From: Sinorhizobium sp. 8-89
GTDB taxonomy: Bacteria; Pseudomonadota; Alphaproteobacteria; Rhizobiales; Rhizobiaceae
Assembly (NCBI RefSeq): GCF_030124325.1
Contig: NZ_JASKLR010000003.1
Span: 186,001 to 250,000, forward strand
DNA: 64,000 nt
Direction of reading: 5' to 3'
Within the stretch, counting starts at the first letter, position 1. Every line of letters starts with the position of its first letter. The translations under genes and the position numbers were made by a program. The notes beneath the pieces were generated by a model that was given only the letters and a program-made list of their open reading frames with translations, did not search any database and was not told the origin of the DNA. Positions 9,305-19,528 of the stretch are shown here, piece after piece.

Positions 9305-10567
9305 TTGTTCCAATCCTTTTTCCCCAAGCCGAAGCAATTCTTCATTTCCGTCACCGTATGGTCGCTGCTAGCCATTGCCTTCTGGTATAGCTGGGGCGAA
9401 AGCATGGGAGCAGCTTTTGGGCTCCCGCCGTTGGCGATTGACGCGCCGCCCATTGTCGGCATTTCCGCGTTCTGGTCGCCGGCGTTCCTGTGGTTTTACA
9501 TCTACTTTGCTGTGGTCGTCGGGCTTTTCACCGCGTTCTGGTACGTCTATTCGCCGCATCGTTGGCAGACCTGGTCTATCCTGGGGTCGGCTCTGATCCT
9601 TTTCGTCACCTATTTCCAGGTTCAGGTGAGTGTCGCGATCAACAACTGGTACGGCCCCTTCTGGGACCTGGTGCAGGCAGCGGTCTCAAGGTCAGCCGTT
9701 GTGACGGCCGAGCAGTTCTACGGCGAGATTGCCACCTTCCTGGCGATTGCGATGGTGGCTGTCGCTGTTGCGGTCATGACGCGCTTCTTCGTCAGCCATT
9801 ACATCTTCCGCTGGCGCACCGCGATGAACGAATATTACATGGACAACTGGGGCAGACTTCGCCATATCGAGGGCGCCTCGCAGCGCGTCCAGGAAGACAC
9901 GATGCGTTTCTCGACCACAGTCGAGGGGCTCGGCGTCAGCCTGATCGACAGCGTCATGACGCTGATCGCTTTCACGCCGGTGCTGATCCGACTGTCGGCC
10001 AACGTCACGGAGCTTCCGATCGTCGGCATCATTCCCTATCCGCTGGTAACGGCGGCCGTGCTCTGGTCGCTGTTCGGCACGGTGTTCTTGGCTCTCGTCG
10101 GTATCAAGTTGCCGGGGCTTGAGTTCCGCAATCAGCGCGTGGAGGCCGCCTATCGCAAGGAACTCGTCTACGGCGAGGATCACGCCGACCGCGCCCAGCC
10201 GCCGACGGTCGCCGATCTCTTCGACAATGTCCGCCGGAACTACTTCCGGCTTTACTTCCACTATCTCTATTTCAATATCGCCCGCATCTTCTACCTGCAG
10301 ATCAACAACATCTTTTCGTTGCTGATCCTGGCTCCGTCGATTATCGCCGGCAAGATTTCCCTCGGCGCCCTGAACCAGATTTCCGGTGCATTCGGCCAGG
10401 TAACCTCTTCGTTCCAGTATCTCGTCAACTCGTGGCCGACGATTGTCGAACTGCTGTCGATCTACAAGCGCTTGCGCGCCTTCGAAGCGATCCTCGACGA
10501 GGAGCCGCTGCCGGAGATCGATCAGCAGTTCATCGAGGTCGGCGGCAAGGAAGAACTGGCGCTCTGA
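9305..10567 (+). CDS. bacA: BacA/SbmA peptide transporter
   Basis: This inner-membrane, proton-driven peptide importer of the SbmA/BacA family has 420 aa. In Sinorhizobium it is required for bacteroid survival because it takes up nodule-specific cysteine-rich peptides, and it also affects very-long-chain fatty acid modification of lipid A. The protein begins at a TTG codon ([10 protein letters not shown]). With that start, the residues tested by mutagenesis in S. meliloti fall exactly at W182, Q193, D198, R284 and R389, so the numbering supports the start. The segments [14 protein letters not shown] and [21 protein letters not shown] are near-identical to E. coli SbmA. An intrinsic terminator follows at 10581. 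Confidence 0.97.
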   Translation: MFQSFFPKPKQFFISVTVWSLLAIAFWYSWGESMGAAFGLPPLAIDAPPIVGISAFWSPAFLWFYIYFAVVVGLFTAFWYVYSPHRWQTWSILGSALILFVTYFQVQVSVAINNWYGPFWDLVQAAVSRSAVVTAEQFYGEIATFLAIAMVAVAVAVMTRFFVSHYIFRWRTAMNEYYMDNWGRLRHIEGASQRVQEDTMRFSTTVEGLGVSLIDSVMTLIAFTPVLIRLSANVTELPIVGIIPYPLVTAAVLWSLFGTVFLALVGIKLPGLEFRNQRVEAAYRKELVYGEDHADRAQPPTVADLFDNVRRNYFRLYFHYLYFNIARIFYLQINNIFSLLILAPSIIAGKISLGALNQISGAFGQVTSSFQYLVNSWPTIVELLSIYKRLRAFEAILDEEPLPEIDQQFIEVGGKEELAL

Positions 10568-10577
10568 AGGACGGCAA

Positions 10578-11588
10578 TCAGAAGGCGGAGCGATCCGCCT
10601 TCTTTTTTGCGTCCTCGACAAGAGGAAGCGCCTCCGCGTAGCTGACGCAGGCGACATCCGGCTTGCCGCACGTCTCGGTCAGGAAGCGGTCGAGCGCGCG
10701 CCAATAGGCGCCGCCATTCATCTCGACGAAATGGAAGCCGAGCTGAAGCGGAACGCGGCCGCCGTCATATTCCTTGCGGAAGGCATGGCGGTAGGCCGCA
10801 AGCGTACGTTCTTCGAAGACCGCGCTGTTCTTCTTGTTTTCGACGCCCATCGAATGACGGACGAAGAGATTGTAGTCCATGCCGATCACCGGCCGATGCG
10901 ACGGGCCTTCGGGAATGAGAGGCAGGCCGAAACGCGGTAAGCCCTCCTGCGCCGACGGCCAGCCGGGCCCTTTGGTGACGAGGCTTGCGTCATAGGTGAA
11001 GCCGAACGCCTTCAGCGCCGGCAGCAGGCCATCACTCAACGAAAGGTAGGGCGCGCGGAAGCCCTTGATATCGTTTCGCGCAAACTCCGCCCAGCCTTGC
11101 GGCTCGGCTTCCGCCTTGCCGGCCTTCTTCCAGGCGTCGGCCACTGCCTCGCGGAACGCGGTGAATTCCCGCTGCCAATCGGCCTCGCTCCAGCTCTTCC
11201 CGTCGAAATGGCCGCAAGCGTGGCTGCCGATATCGTGTCCTTCGAGCCGCGCATGCCAGATATGGCCGGCGCGAATAGCGATCTCCTCGCGGCTTTGCGC
11301 AAAGCCGACATTGGAGCGTCCCGCCTTCTGCCCCGGCGCCCTGTAAATCTCTTTTCCGTCCGCCTTCGTCATCAGGAAGGTGCAGGAAAGGAAATAGGTG
11401 AAATGGGCGCCGGTGCGCTTGGCCAGGGCGAGGCTCTTCTCCCAGAGCGCGTTGTCATGCGCGCCGTCGAACGAGACGATCACGAGTTGCTTGTTCGCTG
11501 GTGCCGCTGCCTCGGGCGTCGGAGGCGGGGCGGCTGTTGCGAGGGCGGGAAAGAGACAAAGGGAGAGCGTAAGGGCGTTGCGGGTCAT
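10578..11588 (-). CDS. Secreted polysaccharide deacetylase-like protein (NodB homology)
   Basis: This 336-aa protein has a cleavable signal peptide (about residues 1-19, ending ALATA). Its NodB-type fold shows the metal/catalytic motifs SFDGAHD (motif 1, with GA in place of the usual DD) and GHDIGSHACGH (motif 2, H-x3-H type). The C-terminal half has GFRAPYLS (motif 3) and PLQLGFHF. It is probably periplasmic, acting on N-acetylated glycans. It converges on bacA, and its last codons lie within the bacA terminator hairpin. Confidence 0.85.
   Translation of the reverse strand: MTRNALTLSLCLFPALATAAPPPTPEAAAPANKQLVIVSFDGAHDNALWEKSLALAKRTGAHFTYFLSCTFLMTKADGKEIYRAPGQKAGRSNVGFAQSREEIAIRAGHIWHARLEGHDIGSHACGHFDGKSWSEADWQREFTAFREAVADAWKKAGKAEAEPQGWAEFARNDIKGFRAPYLSLSDGLLPALKAFGFTYDASLVTKGPGWPSAQEGLPRFGLPLIPEGPSHRPVIGMDYNLFVRHSMGVENKKNSAVFEERTLAAYRHAFRKEYDGGRVPLQLGFHFVEMNGGAYWRALDRFLTETCGKPDVACVSYAEALPLVEDAKKKADRSAF
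10581..10608 (+). terminator. Intrinsic terminator of bacA inside the convergent deacetylase gene
   Basis: A perfect 9-bp stem, GAAGGCGGA-GCGA-TCCGCCTTC, is followed by six T residues. It starts 13 bp after the bacA stop and overlaps the last codons of the minus-strand deacetylase. Confidence 0.85.
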
Positions 11589-11732
11589 TCCGGGGCATCT
11601 TGGGAGAATCAGAAAAGGATTTGTTCGCGTCGTCCTTCTTCAACAATGCGGCAATCCTTTGATCCATCTGGCAATTCGCGATCGATACCGCTATGCCTTG
11701 GTAAACAAATGTATAATTGCGGCGGGTGAAAC

Positions 11733-12320
11733 ATGGCGCTTCTGGTTCTGAGCATTGTGATCTTTATGGGTATCCACCTCGTTCGAAGCTTCGCGCCCCG
11801 CGTGCGCGCGGCGGTGGTTGAGCGAAGCGGTATCGGAACCCGGCACGCGATCCACGCCATTGCTGCGATCGTCGGCCTCGGTCTTATCGCCGTCGGATTC
11901 GACCAGGCGCGCGCGACGACCGGTGTCCTCTACACGCCGCCGGTCTTCCTTTCCCATATCGCCCTGACACTGATGCTGATCGCATGCATCTCCCTGGCCA
12001 CCGCCTTCCTGCCGCCCGGCAAGATCCGCGTCGTAACCAAGCACCCGGCCATTCTGGCCATCAAGATCTGGGCGCTTGCCCATCTGCTTGCCAACGGCGA
12101 GACCTCCTCGGTCCTGCTCTTCGGCGCCTTCCTGGCCTGGGGCGTCATTCTCCGGATATCGATGAAGAAGCGCTGGCGGGCCAGCGAGATCAGCTATCCG
12201 ACCTTTGTTTCCTATCGCTACGATGTCGGCGCGATCCTCATCGGCGCGGTGCTCTTCGTTGCAATTGTCTGGAAACTGCACGAACTGGTGATCGGCGTAG
12301 CACCCATCGCCATCGGCTAA
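11733..12320 (+). CDS. NnrU family integral membrane protein
   Basis: This 195-aa multi-pass membrane protein has about five or six hydrophobic segments. It matches NnrU by MGIHLVRSFAPRVRAAVVER at the start, VTKHPAILAIKIWALAHLLANG in the middle (the family's most conserved block), and RYDVGAILIG near the end. NnrU was first linked to nitric-oxide metabolism in denitrifying rhizobia, but many members lie outside denitrification loci, as here. The 144-bp gap upstream contains no other gene. Confidence 0.85.
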   Translation: MALLVLSIVIFMGIHLVRSFAPRVRAAVVERSGIGTRHAIHAIAAIVGLGLIAVGFDQARATTGVLYTPPVFLSHIALTLMLIACISLATAFLPPGKIRVVTKHPAILAIKIWALAHLLANGETSSVLLFGAFLAWGVILRISMKKRWRASEISYPTFVSYRYDVGAILIGAVLFVAIVWKLHELVIGVAPIAIG

Positions 12321-12408
12321 ATGATCTTCTCCCCCTTACAAGCGGCGCAAAATCGGGTAGAAGGCGCAAAATTCTCAGCATGAAGGCCGGGCAGCCGGAA
12401 CACAGGAC

Positions 12409-13077
12409 ATGGCGAACCAAGACGACAGCTTTATCCGCGAGGTCAACGAAGAACTCCGTTCGGACCAGATGAAGGCCATCTGGACGCGCTTCGGCGGGCT
12501 GATCGTTGCGCTGGCCGCCCTGATCGTTCTCGGCACCGTCGGCAAGGTTGGTTACGATTACTGGCAGGAAACGTCCTCGTCGCAGTCCGGCGACGCTTTC
12601 CTCGCCGCCCTCAATCTCGCCCGGGAGAACAAGTCGGACGAGGCCCTTGCGGCGCTGACGGCCCTGGAGAAGGACGGCTACGGCTCTTATCCCGTACTGG
12701 CCCGGCTCAGGACCGCAACCCTGCAGGCGCAGAAGGGCGAGACCGATGCGGCGATCGCCGCCTTCTCCGACATCGGCAAGGATACCCGCATTCCGCCGGC
12801 GCTGCGCGATGCGGCGCGTCTGCGTGCGGCCTATCTGCTTGTCGACAACGGAACCTACGAGCAGGTGTCGTCCGAGGTCGAGCAACTGGCCGTTCCGCAA
12901 AACACGATGCGCCATTCCGCCCGTGAAGCGCTCGGTCTTGCCGCTTACAAGGCAGGCGACTTCGCCAAGGCGAAAAGCTGGTTCCAGCAAATCACAGACG
13001 ACAAGGAGAGCCCGCGCGGCGTCATGGGTCGTGCGCAGATGCTGCTTGACGTAATCGCTGCGAGCGGCAAAGCCTAG
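12409..13077 (+). CDS. YfgM-like tetratricopeptide membrane protein
   Basis: This 222-aa protein has an N-terminal cytoplasmic tail (DDSFIREVNEELRSDQMK), one membrane helix at about residues 28-47, and a periplasmic TPR-like domain rich in Ala-helices. The DSFIREVNEELR start and single anchor are typical of the YfgM/DUF2133 group, which acts as an ancillary SecYEG-associated chaperone in E. coli. Its position directly upstream of der mirrors the yfgM-bamB-der order of gammaproteobacteria, with bamB missing here. Confidence 0.85.
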   Translation: MANQDDSFIREVNEELRSDQMKAIWTRFGGLIVALAALIVLGTVGKVGYDYWQETSSSQSGDAFLAALNLARENKSDEALAALTALEKDGYGSYPVLARLRTATLQAQKGETDAAIAAFSDIGKDTRIPPALRDAARLRAAYLLVDNGTYEQVSSEVEQLAVPQNTMRHSAREALGLAAYKAGDFAKAKSWFQQITDDKESPRGVMGRAQMLLDVIAASGKA

Positions 13078-13182
13078 CGCATCGGCCCGAAAATCGGACC
13101 CGATTTTCGGAAAGCACGATGCGTAGACTCAAAGAGTTACAGCGTCCTTTGTGCGTCCTGAAAGGACGCACGGCGCTGTAAG
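13078..13182. repeat. Rhizobial mosaic repeat with two hairpins, copy 2
   Basis: Block A (13080-13126) is an imperfect palindrome built on CGAAAATCGG/CCGATTTTCG flanked by GCATCG and CGATGC. A linker ACTCAAAG follows. Block B (13138-13181) is TTACAGCG-N6-GTGCGTCC-N5-GGACGCAC-N2-CGCTGTA. The same A-linker-B order is present in the opposite orientation at 25059-25160. It sits between the YfgM-like gene and der. Confidence 0.8.
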
Positions 13183-13203
13183 AGCGGAAACGGATATTTC
13201 GAG

Positions 13204-14637
13204 ATGAGCTTTACCGTCGCCATCGTCGGGCGCCCCAATGTCGGCAAGTCCACCTTGTTCAACCGCCTGGTTGGCAAGAAGCTGGCGCTCGTTGACGATA
13301 CGCCGGGCGTCACCCGCGACCGCCGTCCGGGCGACGCCAAGCTCGTAGATCTCAAGTTTCGTATCATCGATACCGCCGGTCTCGAACAATCGGCACCCGA
13401 GAGCCTGCAGGGCCGCATGTGGGCGCAGACCGAGGCGGCGATCGACGAGGCCGACCTTTCGCTTTTCGTGATCGATGCGAAGGCGGGATTGACGCCCTCC
13501 GACGAAACGCTCGCCGAAATGCTGCGTCGCCGCGGCAAGCCGGTCATCGTCGTCGCCAACAAGGCCGAAGCGCGCGGCTCCGATGGCGGCTTCTACGACG
13601 CCTTCACGCTCGGTCTCGGCGATCCTTGCCCGATCTCGGCCGAACATGGTGAAGGCATGCTCGACCTGCGCGACGCGATCGTTGCCGCGCTCGGCGAGGA
13701 GAGGGCATTTCCGCCGAAGGACGACGTGGCGGTGACCGACGTCGATATTCGCCCAACCACTCCGGGCGAGGGGGCGGAGGACGACGACGCAGAGCCCGCC
13801 TACGACGAAACGAAGCCGCTGCGCGTGGCGATCGTCGGCCGGCCGAATGCCGGCAAGTCGACGCTGATCAACCGCTTCCTCGGCGAGGACCGGCTGCTGA
13901 CCGGGCCAGAGGCAGGCATCACCCGCGATTCGATCTCCGTCGAATGGCAATGGCGTGGCCGCACGATCAAGATGTTCGACACGGCCGGCATGCGCCGCAA
14001 GGCAAAGGTCCAGGAAAAGCTCGAAAAGCTCTCGGTCGCCGATGCGCTGAGGGCGATCCGTTTTGCCGAGACCGTCGTCGTCGTTTTCGACGCCACGATT
14101 CCCTTCGAGAAGCAGGACCTGCAGATTGTCGACCTGGTGCTTCGCGAAGGGCGGGCGGCTGTGCTGGCCTTCAACAAATGGGATCTTGTCGAGGATTGGC
14201 AGGCGGTTCTGGCCGATCTCCGTGAAAAGACCGAGCGCCTGCTGCCGCAGGCGCGCGGCATCCGTGCCGTGCCGATTTCCGGCCATACAGGCTATGGTCT
14301 CGACCGGCTGATGCAGGCGATCATTGACACCGACAAGGTGTGGAACCGGCGCATCTCGACGGCGCGGCTCAACCGCTGGCTCGAAGCGCAACAGGTACAG
14401 CATCCGCCACCGGCCGTTTCCGGCCGCCGCCTCAAGCTCAAATACATGACGCAGGTGAAGGCCCGTCCGCCGGGCTTCATGATTTCCTGCACGCGCCCCG
14501 ATGCGCTGCCGGAATCCTACACCCGATATCTCATCAACGGGCTTCGTAACGACTTCGACTTGCCCGGTGTGCCAATCCGCGTGCATTTCCGAGCGTCGGA
14601 GAATCCTTACGAATCGAAGGCACGCAAGAAACGTTGA
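13204..14637 (+). CDS. der: Ribosome-assembly GTPase Der (EngA)
   Basis: This essential GTPase with two tandem G domains acts in 50S ribosomal subunit maturation. Its 477 aa carry a first P-loop GRPNVGKST at residues 9-17 and a second GRPNAGKST at 212-220, each followed by switch motifs ([16 protein letters not shown]) and by NKAE or NKWD specificity motifs. The C-terminal KH-like domain ends with [11 protein letters not shown]. The acidic linker between the domains ([10 protein letters not shown]) is normal. Remembered work places this gene (engA) on the pSymB chromid in S. meliloti, where it is one of very few essential genes on that replicon. Confidence 0.97.
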   Translation: MSFTVAIVGRPNVGKSTLFNRLVGKKLALVDDTPGVTRDRRPGDAKLVDLKFRIIDTAGLEQSAPESLQGRMWAQTEAAIDEADLSLFVIDAKAGLTPSDETLAEMLRRRGKPVIVVANKAEARGSDGGFYDAFTLGLGDPCPISAEHGEGMLDLRDAIVAALGEERAFPPKDDVAVTDVDIRPTTPGEGAEDDDAEPAYDETKPLRVAIVGRPNAGKSTLINRFLGEDRLLTGPEAGITRDSISVEWQWRGRTIKMFDTAGMRRKAKVQEKLEKLSVADALRAIRFAETVVVVFDATIPFEKQDLQIVDLVLREGRAAVLAFNKWDLVEDWQAVLADLREKTERLLPQARGIRAVPISGHTGYGLDRLMQAIIDTDKVWNRRISTARLNRWLEAQQVQHPPPAVSGRRLKLKYMTQVKARPPGFMISCTRPDALPESYTRYLINGLRNDFDLPGVPIRVHFRASENPYESKARKKR

Positions 14638-14761
14638 CCGCCTGACCGCTCATCGAGACGGTGGATTATCTTGCCGGCGGCGAACAGGACGATCGTCGTT
14701 TGCTCGAAGAATTCCCAAAGATACATCTGCATGGGGACAGCCGAAACGAGGGGATGCGCCG

Positions 14762-16411
14762 ATGGCGACAGCATCGAGGTCAGGTGACGACTGGTGGCGC
14801 GGCGCGGTGATCTACCAAGTCTATCCGCGATCCTTCCAGGACACCGACGGCGACGGCATTGGCGATCTTCGCGGCGTCACGCGGCGACTTCCGCATATCG
14901 CCTCGCTCGGCGTCGATGCGATCTGGCTGTCGCCCTTCTTCACCTCGCCGCAGGCCGACATGGGCTATGATGTCTCCGACTATTGCGGCGTCGATCCGAT
15001 GTTCGGCACGCTTGCCGATTTCGACGCCATGCTCGCGGAGGCGCATCGTCTGGGCCTGAAGGTAATCATCGACCAGGTGATTTCGCACAGCTCGGACCAG
15101 CATCCCTGGTTCATCGAGAGCCGGTCGAGCAGGACCAATGCCAAGGAAGACTGGTATGTATGGGCCGACCCGAAATTCGACGGGACGGCGCCGAACAACT
15201 GGCTTTCGATCTTCGGCGGCCCGGCCTGGGAATGGGACGGCGTCCGCAGGCAATACTACATGCACAATTTCCTATCGTCGCAGCCGGACCTCAACTTCCA
15301 CAATCCGGAGGTCCAGGAGGCGGTGCTCTCGACCGTCCGCTTTTGGCTCGATCGCGGCGTGGACGGCTTCCGGCTCGATACCGCCAACTACTATTTCCAC
15401 GACCGGAACCTCAGGGACAATCCGCCGCTCGTTCCCGATCCGGATGCAACGAGCCACGATGCGCCGGATGTCAACCCCTATGGCATGCAGGATCATCTCT
15501 ACGACAAGACGCAGCCGGAAAATGTCGGTTTCCTGCGCCGATTGCGGGCGATGCTCGATGAATACAGCGGACGCGCCACGGTCGGCGAAGTCGGCGACGG
15601 TGCCCGTTCGCTGAAGACGGTCGCCGCCTATACCAGCGGCGGCGACAAGCTGCATATGTGCTACACCTTCGACCTTCTCGGGCCGGAGTTTACCGCAACG
15701 CATATCCGCCGATGCGTCGAGAACTTCCAGGCCGTGGTGACCGACGGCTGGGTCTGCTGGGCCTTCTCCAACCACGATGTCATGCGCCATGTCAGCCGGT
15801 TCGCGCGGGATGAGGCGGAGAGGGAGCGGGTGGCGAAACTGGCGATCTCCCTGCTTTCGGCCCTGCGCGGCTCCATCTGTCTCTATCAGGGCGAGGAACT
15901 GGGCCTGCCGGAGGCGGAGCTCTCCTTCGAGGAGTTGCGCGATCCCTACGGGATCCGCTTCTGGCCGGCCTTCAAAGGCCGCGACGGTTGCCGCACGCCG
16001 ATGGTCTGGGAGGGGGACCTCGCCAACGCCGGATTCTCCGCCGGGATCCCCTGGCTGCCGGTGCGCGGCGAGCAGCGGATGCTGGCCGTCGATGCGCAGG
16101 AGAACATCTCGGGATCGGTCCTGGAGCATTATCGCCGGACCCTCGCTTTCCGCCGCCTGCACGCACCGCTTCTCGACGGCGATATGGGGTTTGTTGCCTC
16201 CAATCAGGACATTCTGGCTTTCATACGGGAGAAGGACGGTGAGCGGCTGCTCTTCGTCTTCAATCTCACGCGGGAACCGCAGACAGTTCAGCTTTCGACC
16301 GGAATGACTGTCTCGGTGGTGCTGCCGATGCCCGGATTTGCGCCCGCTTTCGCGGAGAACGCAATCACGCTCTCCGGCCTCGACGTCTTTTGTGGCAGGC
16401 TGCGAGCCTGA
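14762..16411 (+). CDS. Alpha-glucosidase (GH13, oligo-1,6-glucosidase type)
   Basis: This 549-aa glycoside hydrolase has the alpha-amylase barrel. The N-terminus is WWRGAVIYQVYPRSFQDTDGDGIGDLRG, typical of GH13 alpha-glucosidases. The catalytic nucleophile is D206 (GFRLDTANYY), the acid/base E276 (TVGEVGD) and the transition-state Asp D339 (FSNHDVMRH). A small beta domain follows (DILAFIREKDGERLLFVFNLTRE). There is no signal peptide, so it probably acts in the cytoplasm on imported di- or oligosaccharides such as sucrose, maltose or trehalulose. The frame is open upstream, but GAGGGG before this ATG and the family start both point to 14762. Confidence 0.92.
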   Translation: MATASRSGDDWWRGAVIYQVYPRSFQDTDGDGIGDLRGVTRRLPHIASLGVDAIWLSPFFTSPQADMGYDVSDYCGVDPMFGTLADFDAMLAEAHRLGLKVIIDQVISHSSDQHPWFIESRSSRTNAKEDWYVWADPKFDGTAPNNWLSIFGGPAWEWDGVRRQYYMHNFLSSQPDLNFHNPEVQEAVLSTVRFWLDRGVDGFRLDTANYYFHDRNLRDNPPLVPDPDATSHDAPDVNPYGMQDHLYDKTQPENVGFLRRLRAMLDEYSGRATVGEVGDGARSLKTVAAYTSGGDKLHMCYTFDLLGPEFTATHIRRCVENFQAVVTDGWVCWAFSNHDVMRHVSRFARDEAERERVAKLAISLLSALRGSICLYQGEELGLPEAELSFEELRDPYGIRFWPAFKGRDGCRTPMVWEGDLANAGFSAGIPWLPVRGEQRMLAVDAQENISGSVLEHYRRTLAFRRLHAPLLDGDMGFVASNQDILAFIREKDGERLLFVFNLTREPQTVQLSTGMTVSVVLPMPGFAPAFAENAITLSGLDVFCGRLRA

Positions 16412-16414
16412 GGC

Positions 16415-18142
16415 TCACCCGATCAGCGCGAATCTATCCACGTCGATCAGTCCGCGATCCGAAATCTTCAGGTGCGGGATCACCGGTAGCGGCAGGAAGG
16501 CGAGTTGCAGGAAGGGTTCTTCGAGCGTCGCGCCCAGTGCAAAGGCGGCGCGGCGCAGGTGATGCAGGATATCGCGCACCCGTTCGTAGCGTTCGAGGCT
16601 CATCAGGCCTGCAATCGGCAGCGCGATCTCGCCGGTGACCCTGCCGTCTTCGACGACGACGAAGCCACCCTTGATCTCGCTGAGCCGGTTTGCGGCGAGC
16701 GCCATGTCCTCTTCGTTGACGCCAACGACGCAGATATTGTGGCTGTCGTGGCCGACCGTCGAGGCGATTGCGCCCTTCTTCAGGCCGAAGCCCTGGACGA
16801 AGCCGTTCGCGTGGTTGCCGTTGACGCCGTGGCGCTCGATGACGGCGACCTTGATGATATCTCGGCCAAGGTCGACTCCGGTTTGGTTTCCTTCAGCGGG
16901 CAAGTGGAAGCGCCGGTGTTCCGTGATGATCTTGCCAGGCAGGACGCCGATTACCGAGGTCTGACCTTCAGCATAGGGGACCGCGAAGTCGGCTGCCTTG
17001 ACCTCGCCCGCCTTGACACTGTCGAGACCAACGGGTTCGACCGGTTTGCGCGTGGCGAAGAGCGCATCCGTTACCCGCCTCCCGGCGGAAAACACGATCT
17101 CGGCCTTGCAGTTTTCGAGGCTGTCGATGACGACGAGGTCGGCGCGCCAGCCCGGCGCGACGAGGCCGCGATCCATAAGGCCGAAGGCGCGAGCGGCGGA
17201 AACCGAGGCAGCGCGATAGATCGCCAGAGGCTCGACGCCTGCCGCGATCGCGGTGCGGATCATGTGGTCGAGATGGCCCTGTTCGGCGATATCGAGTGGA
17301 TTGCGGTCATCGGTGCAAAGCGCAAGGTGAGGCGACAGCCGCTCGGTGATGATCGGCATCAGGGCATTGAGATCCTTCGAAACGGACCCTTCGCGCACGA
17401 GAATCTGCATGCCCTTGCGGATCTTTTCGAGCGCCTCGCCGGCGGTCGTGCATTCGTGATCGGTGCGGATGCCGGTGGCTAGATAGCCGTTCAGCTCCTT
17501 GCCGGAGAGAAGCGGTGCATGACCGTCGATGTGACCGCCCTGGAACGCATCGAGCTTGGCCAGGCAGACGGGATCCTTGTGGACGACGCCGGGAAAGTTC
17601 ATGAATTCGGCGAGCCCGATCACCTTCGGGTGGTGGCGGAAGGGCACGAGGCGCTCGATCGGCAGGTCGGCACCGGTCGTCTCGAGATGTGTCGCCGGCA
17701 CGCAGGACGAAAGCTGGACGCGGATGTCCATGATCGTTTCCACCGCCGAATCCAGGAAGAACTGGATGCCCTCTGTGCCAAGCACGTTGGCAATCTCATG
17801 CGGGTCGCAGATGGCCGTCGTGATGCCGAGCGGTAGAACGCAGCGGTCGAATTCGTGCGGGGTGACGAGCGAGGATTCGATGTGCAGATGCGTATCGATG
17901 AAACCCGGAACGACGATGCGCCCTGTGATGTCGATTTCCTCGCGCCCCTGATAATCGCCGTAGGTGCCGACAATGCGATCGCCACAGATGGCGATGTCGG
18001 AGGCAACCAGATCACCGGTGACGAGGTCGAAGAAGCGCCCGCCCTTGAGCACAACGTCTGCCGGGGCGCGGCCCACACCCTGATCGATGATACGTTCCAA
18101 CATCTCGGACATGCGCGCGCTCCGCCTCTTTGCTTCGGTCAT
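16415..18142 (-). CDS. ade: Adenine deaminase
   Basis: This amidohydrolase converts adenine to hypoxanthine and ammonia in purine salvage. The metal-binding [11 protein letters not shown] follows GFIDT, with [24 protein letters not shown] and [12 protein letters not shown] in order. The C-terminal domain has [11 protein letters not shown]. The 575-aa reading includes about ten extra residues before [12 protein letters not shown]. Either start is possible, since both have a purine-rich upstream sequence. It converges on the alpha-glucosidase with only 3 bp between, and an aminotransferase gene lies upstream on the same strand. Confidence 0.93.
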   Translation of the reverse strand: MTEAKRRSARMSEMLERIIDQGVGRAPADVVLKGGRFFDLVTGDLVASDIAICGDRIVGTYGDYQGREEIDITGRIVVPGFIDTHLHIESSLVTPHEFDRCVLPLGITTAICDPHEIANVLGTEGIQFFLDSAVETIMDIRVQLSSCVPATHLETTGADLPIERLVPFRHHPKVIGLAEFMNFPGVVHKDPVCLAKLDAFQGGHIDGHAPLLSGKELNGYLATGIRTDHECTTAGEALEKIRKGMQILVREGSVSKDLNALMPIITERLSPHLALCTDDRNPLDIAEQGHLDHMIRTAIAAGVEPLAIYRAASVSAARAFGLMDRGLVAPGWRADLVVIDSLENCKAEIVFSAGRRVTDALFATRKPVEPVGLDSVKAGEVKAADFAVPYAEGQTSVIGVLPGKIITEHRRFHLPAEGNQTGVDLGRDIIKVAVIERHGVNGNHANGFVQGFGLKKGAIASTVGHDSHNICVVGVNEEDMALAANRLSEIKGGFVVVEDGRVTGEIALPIAGLMSLERYERVRDILHHLRRAAFALGATLEEPFLQLAFLPLPVIPHLKISDRGLIDVDRFALIG

Positions 18143-18149
18143 AAGAATA

Positions 18150-18177
18150 ACCCTCTCCCCGCGCAGGGGGAAAGGGT
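18150..18177. repeat. Short C-rich/G-rich palindromic repeat
   Basis: CCCTCTCCCC-N5-GGGGGAAAGGG forms a short hairpin between the aminotransferase and ade. It is the same class of rhizobial intergenic hairpin as at the left edge of the window. Confidence 0.5.
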
Positions 18178-18199
18178 CGAGAAAGCATGATGTCGAAGC

Positions 18200-19528
18200 T
18201 CAGATGTTGTTCTTCAGAACGTCTCGCAGCTTGTCGAACAATTCGTCGATCTGCTGCTTCTCGATGATGAGCGGCGGTGACAGCGCGATGATGTCGCCGG
18301 TCGTGCGGATCAGCAATCCCTTCTCATAGGCTTTCAGGAAGGCGGAGAACGCCCGCTTTGTCGGCTCACCGGCGATCGGCTCCAGTTCGATCGCACCGAT
18401 CAGGCCGATGTTGCGGATGTCGATGACATGCGGGCAGTCCTTGAGCGAATGCAGCGCTTCTTCCCAATAGGAGGCGAGCTCAGCGGCGCGTGTGAGCAGG
18501 CCTTCTTCCTTGTAGGTATCGAGCGTGCCGAGCGCTGCGGCGGAAGCGATCGGGTTGCCGGAATAGGTATAGCCGTGGAAGAACTCGATCAGATGTTCCG
18601 GCCCGGTCATGAAGGCGTCGTGGATCTCCGACGTCACGAAGACGGCACCCATCGGGATCACCCCGTTGGTGAGACCTTTCGCGGTGGTGATGATGTCCGG
18701 CTTCACGTCGAAGTACTGCGCGGCAAAAGGCGTGCCGAGGCGGCCATAACCGGTGATGACCTCGTCGAAAATCAGGAGGATGCCGTGTTTGGTGCAGATT
18801 TCGCGCAGCTTCTGCAGATAGCCCTTCGGCGGGATGAGGACGCCGGTGGAGCCCGCAACGGGCTCGACGATGACGGCGGCGATCGTCGAGGCGTCATGCA
18901 GGGTGACGATCCGCTCTAGTTCGGTTGCGAGATCGGCGCCATGCTCCGGTTCTCCACGGGTGAAAGCATTCTTGGCCGGAAGATGGGTGTGCGACAGGTG
19001 GTCGACGCCAGTCAGAAGCGTACCGAACATCTTGCGGTTGGCGACGATGCCGCCGACCGAAATACCGCCGAAATTGACGCCGTGATAGCCGCGCTCGCGG
19101 CCGATCAGCCGGAAACGGGAGCCGTTGCCCTTGGCGCGATGGTAGGCGAGCGCGACCTTCAGGGCCGTATCGACCGATTCGGAACCTGAGTTCGTGTAGA
19201 GAACATGGTTCATTCCCTCGGGCGCGATGTCTACGAGACGGTTGGCAAGCTCGAAAGCTTTCGGATGGCCGAGCTGGAAAGCGGGCGCATAGTCGAGTTC
19301 GCCGGCCTGCGCGCGAATCGCTTCGGTGATTTTCGGTCGGCAGTGGCCCGCGTTGACGCACCAGAGGCCCGCTGTCCCGTCCAGCACCGTGCGGCCGTCA
19401 TGGGTCGTGTAGTACATGTCCTTGGCGCCGACGAAGAGGCGCGGCTCTTTCTTGAATTGCCGGTTGGCCGTGAACGGCATCCAGAAGGCGCGCAGATCGT
19501 TCGGCGTGGTGTTCAATCGGTTCGACAT
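18200..19528 (-). CDS. Omega-amino acid (beta-alanine):pyruvate aminotransferase
   Basis: This PLP-dependent class III aminotransferase has 442 aa. The start block LRAFWMPFTANRQFK and VLDGTAGLWCVNAGHCRP are characteristic of omega-amino-acid:pyruvate aminotransferases, which move the amino group of beta-alanine or similar amines to pyruvate. The PLP lysine is K284 in TTAKGLTNGVIPMGAVF, preceded by LIFDEVITGYGRLG. A clear GAGGAGAACAGG site precedes the ATG. Other omega-amines such as taurine or putrescine cannot be excluded as substrates. Confidence 0.88.
   Translation of the reverse strand: MSNRLNTTPNDLRAFWMPFTANRQFKKEPRLFVGAKDMYYTTHDGRTVLDGTAGLWCVNAGHCRPKITEAIRAQAGELDYAPAFQLGHPKAFELANRLVDIAPEGMNHVLYTNSGSESVDTALKVALAYHRAKGNGSRFRLIGRERGYHGVNFGGISVGGIVANRKMFGTLLTGVDHLSHTHLPAKNAFTRGEPEHGADLATELERIVTLHDASTIAAVIVEPVAGSTGVLIPPKGYLQKLREICTKHGILLIFDEVITGYGRLGTPFAAQYFDVKPDIITTAKGLTNGVIPMGAVFVTSEIHDAFMTGPEHLIEFFHGYTYSGNPIASAAALGTLDTYKEEGLLTRAAELASYWEEALHSLKDCPHVIDIRNIGLIGAIELEPIAGEPTKRAFSAFLKAYEKGLLIRTTGDIIALSPPLIIEKQQIDELFDKLRDVLKNNI

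Noticed and set aside
13078..13203. tRNA-Arg near der, known from the S. meliloti engA region
   Set aside because: No cloverleaf or T-loop sequence could be found here or elsewhere in the window. The hairpins are mosaic repeats.
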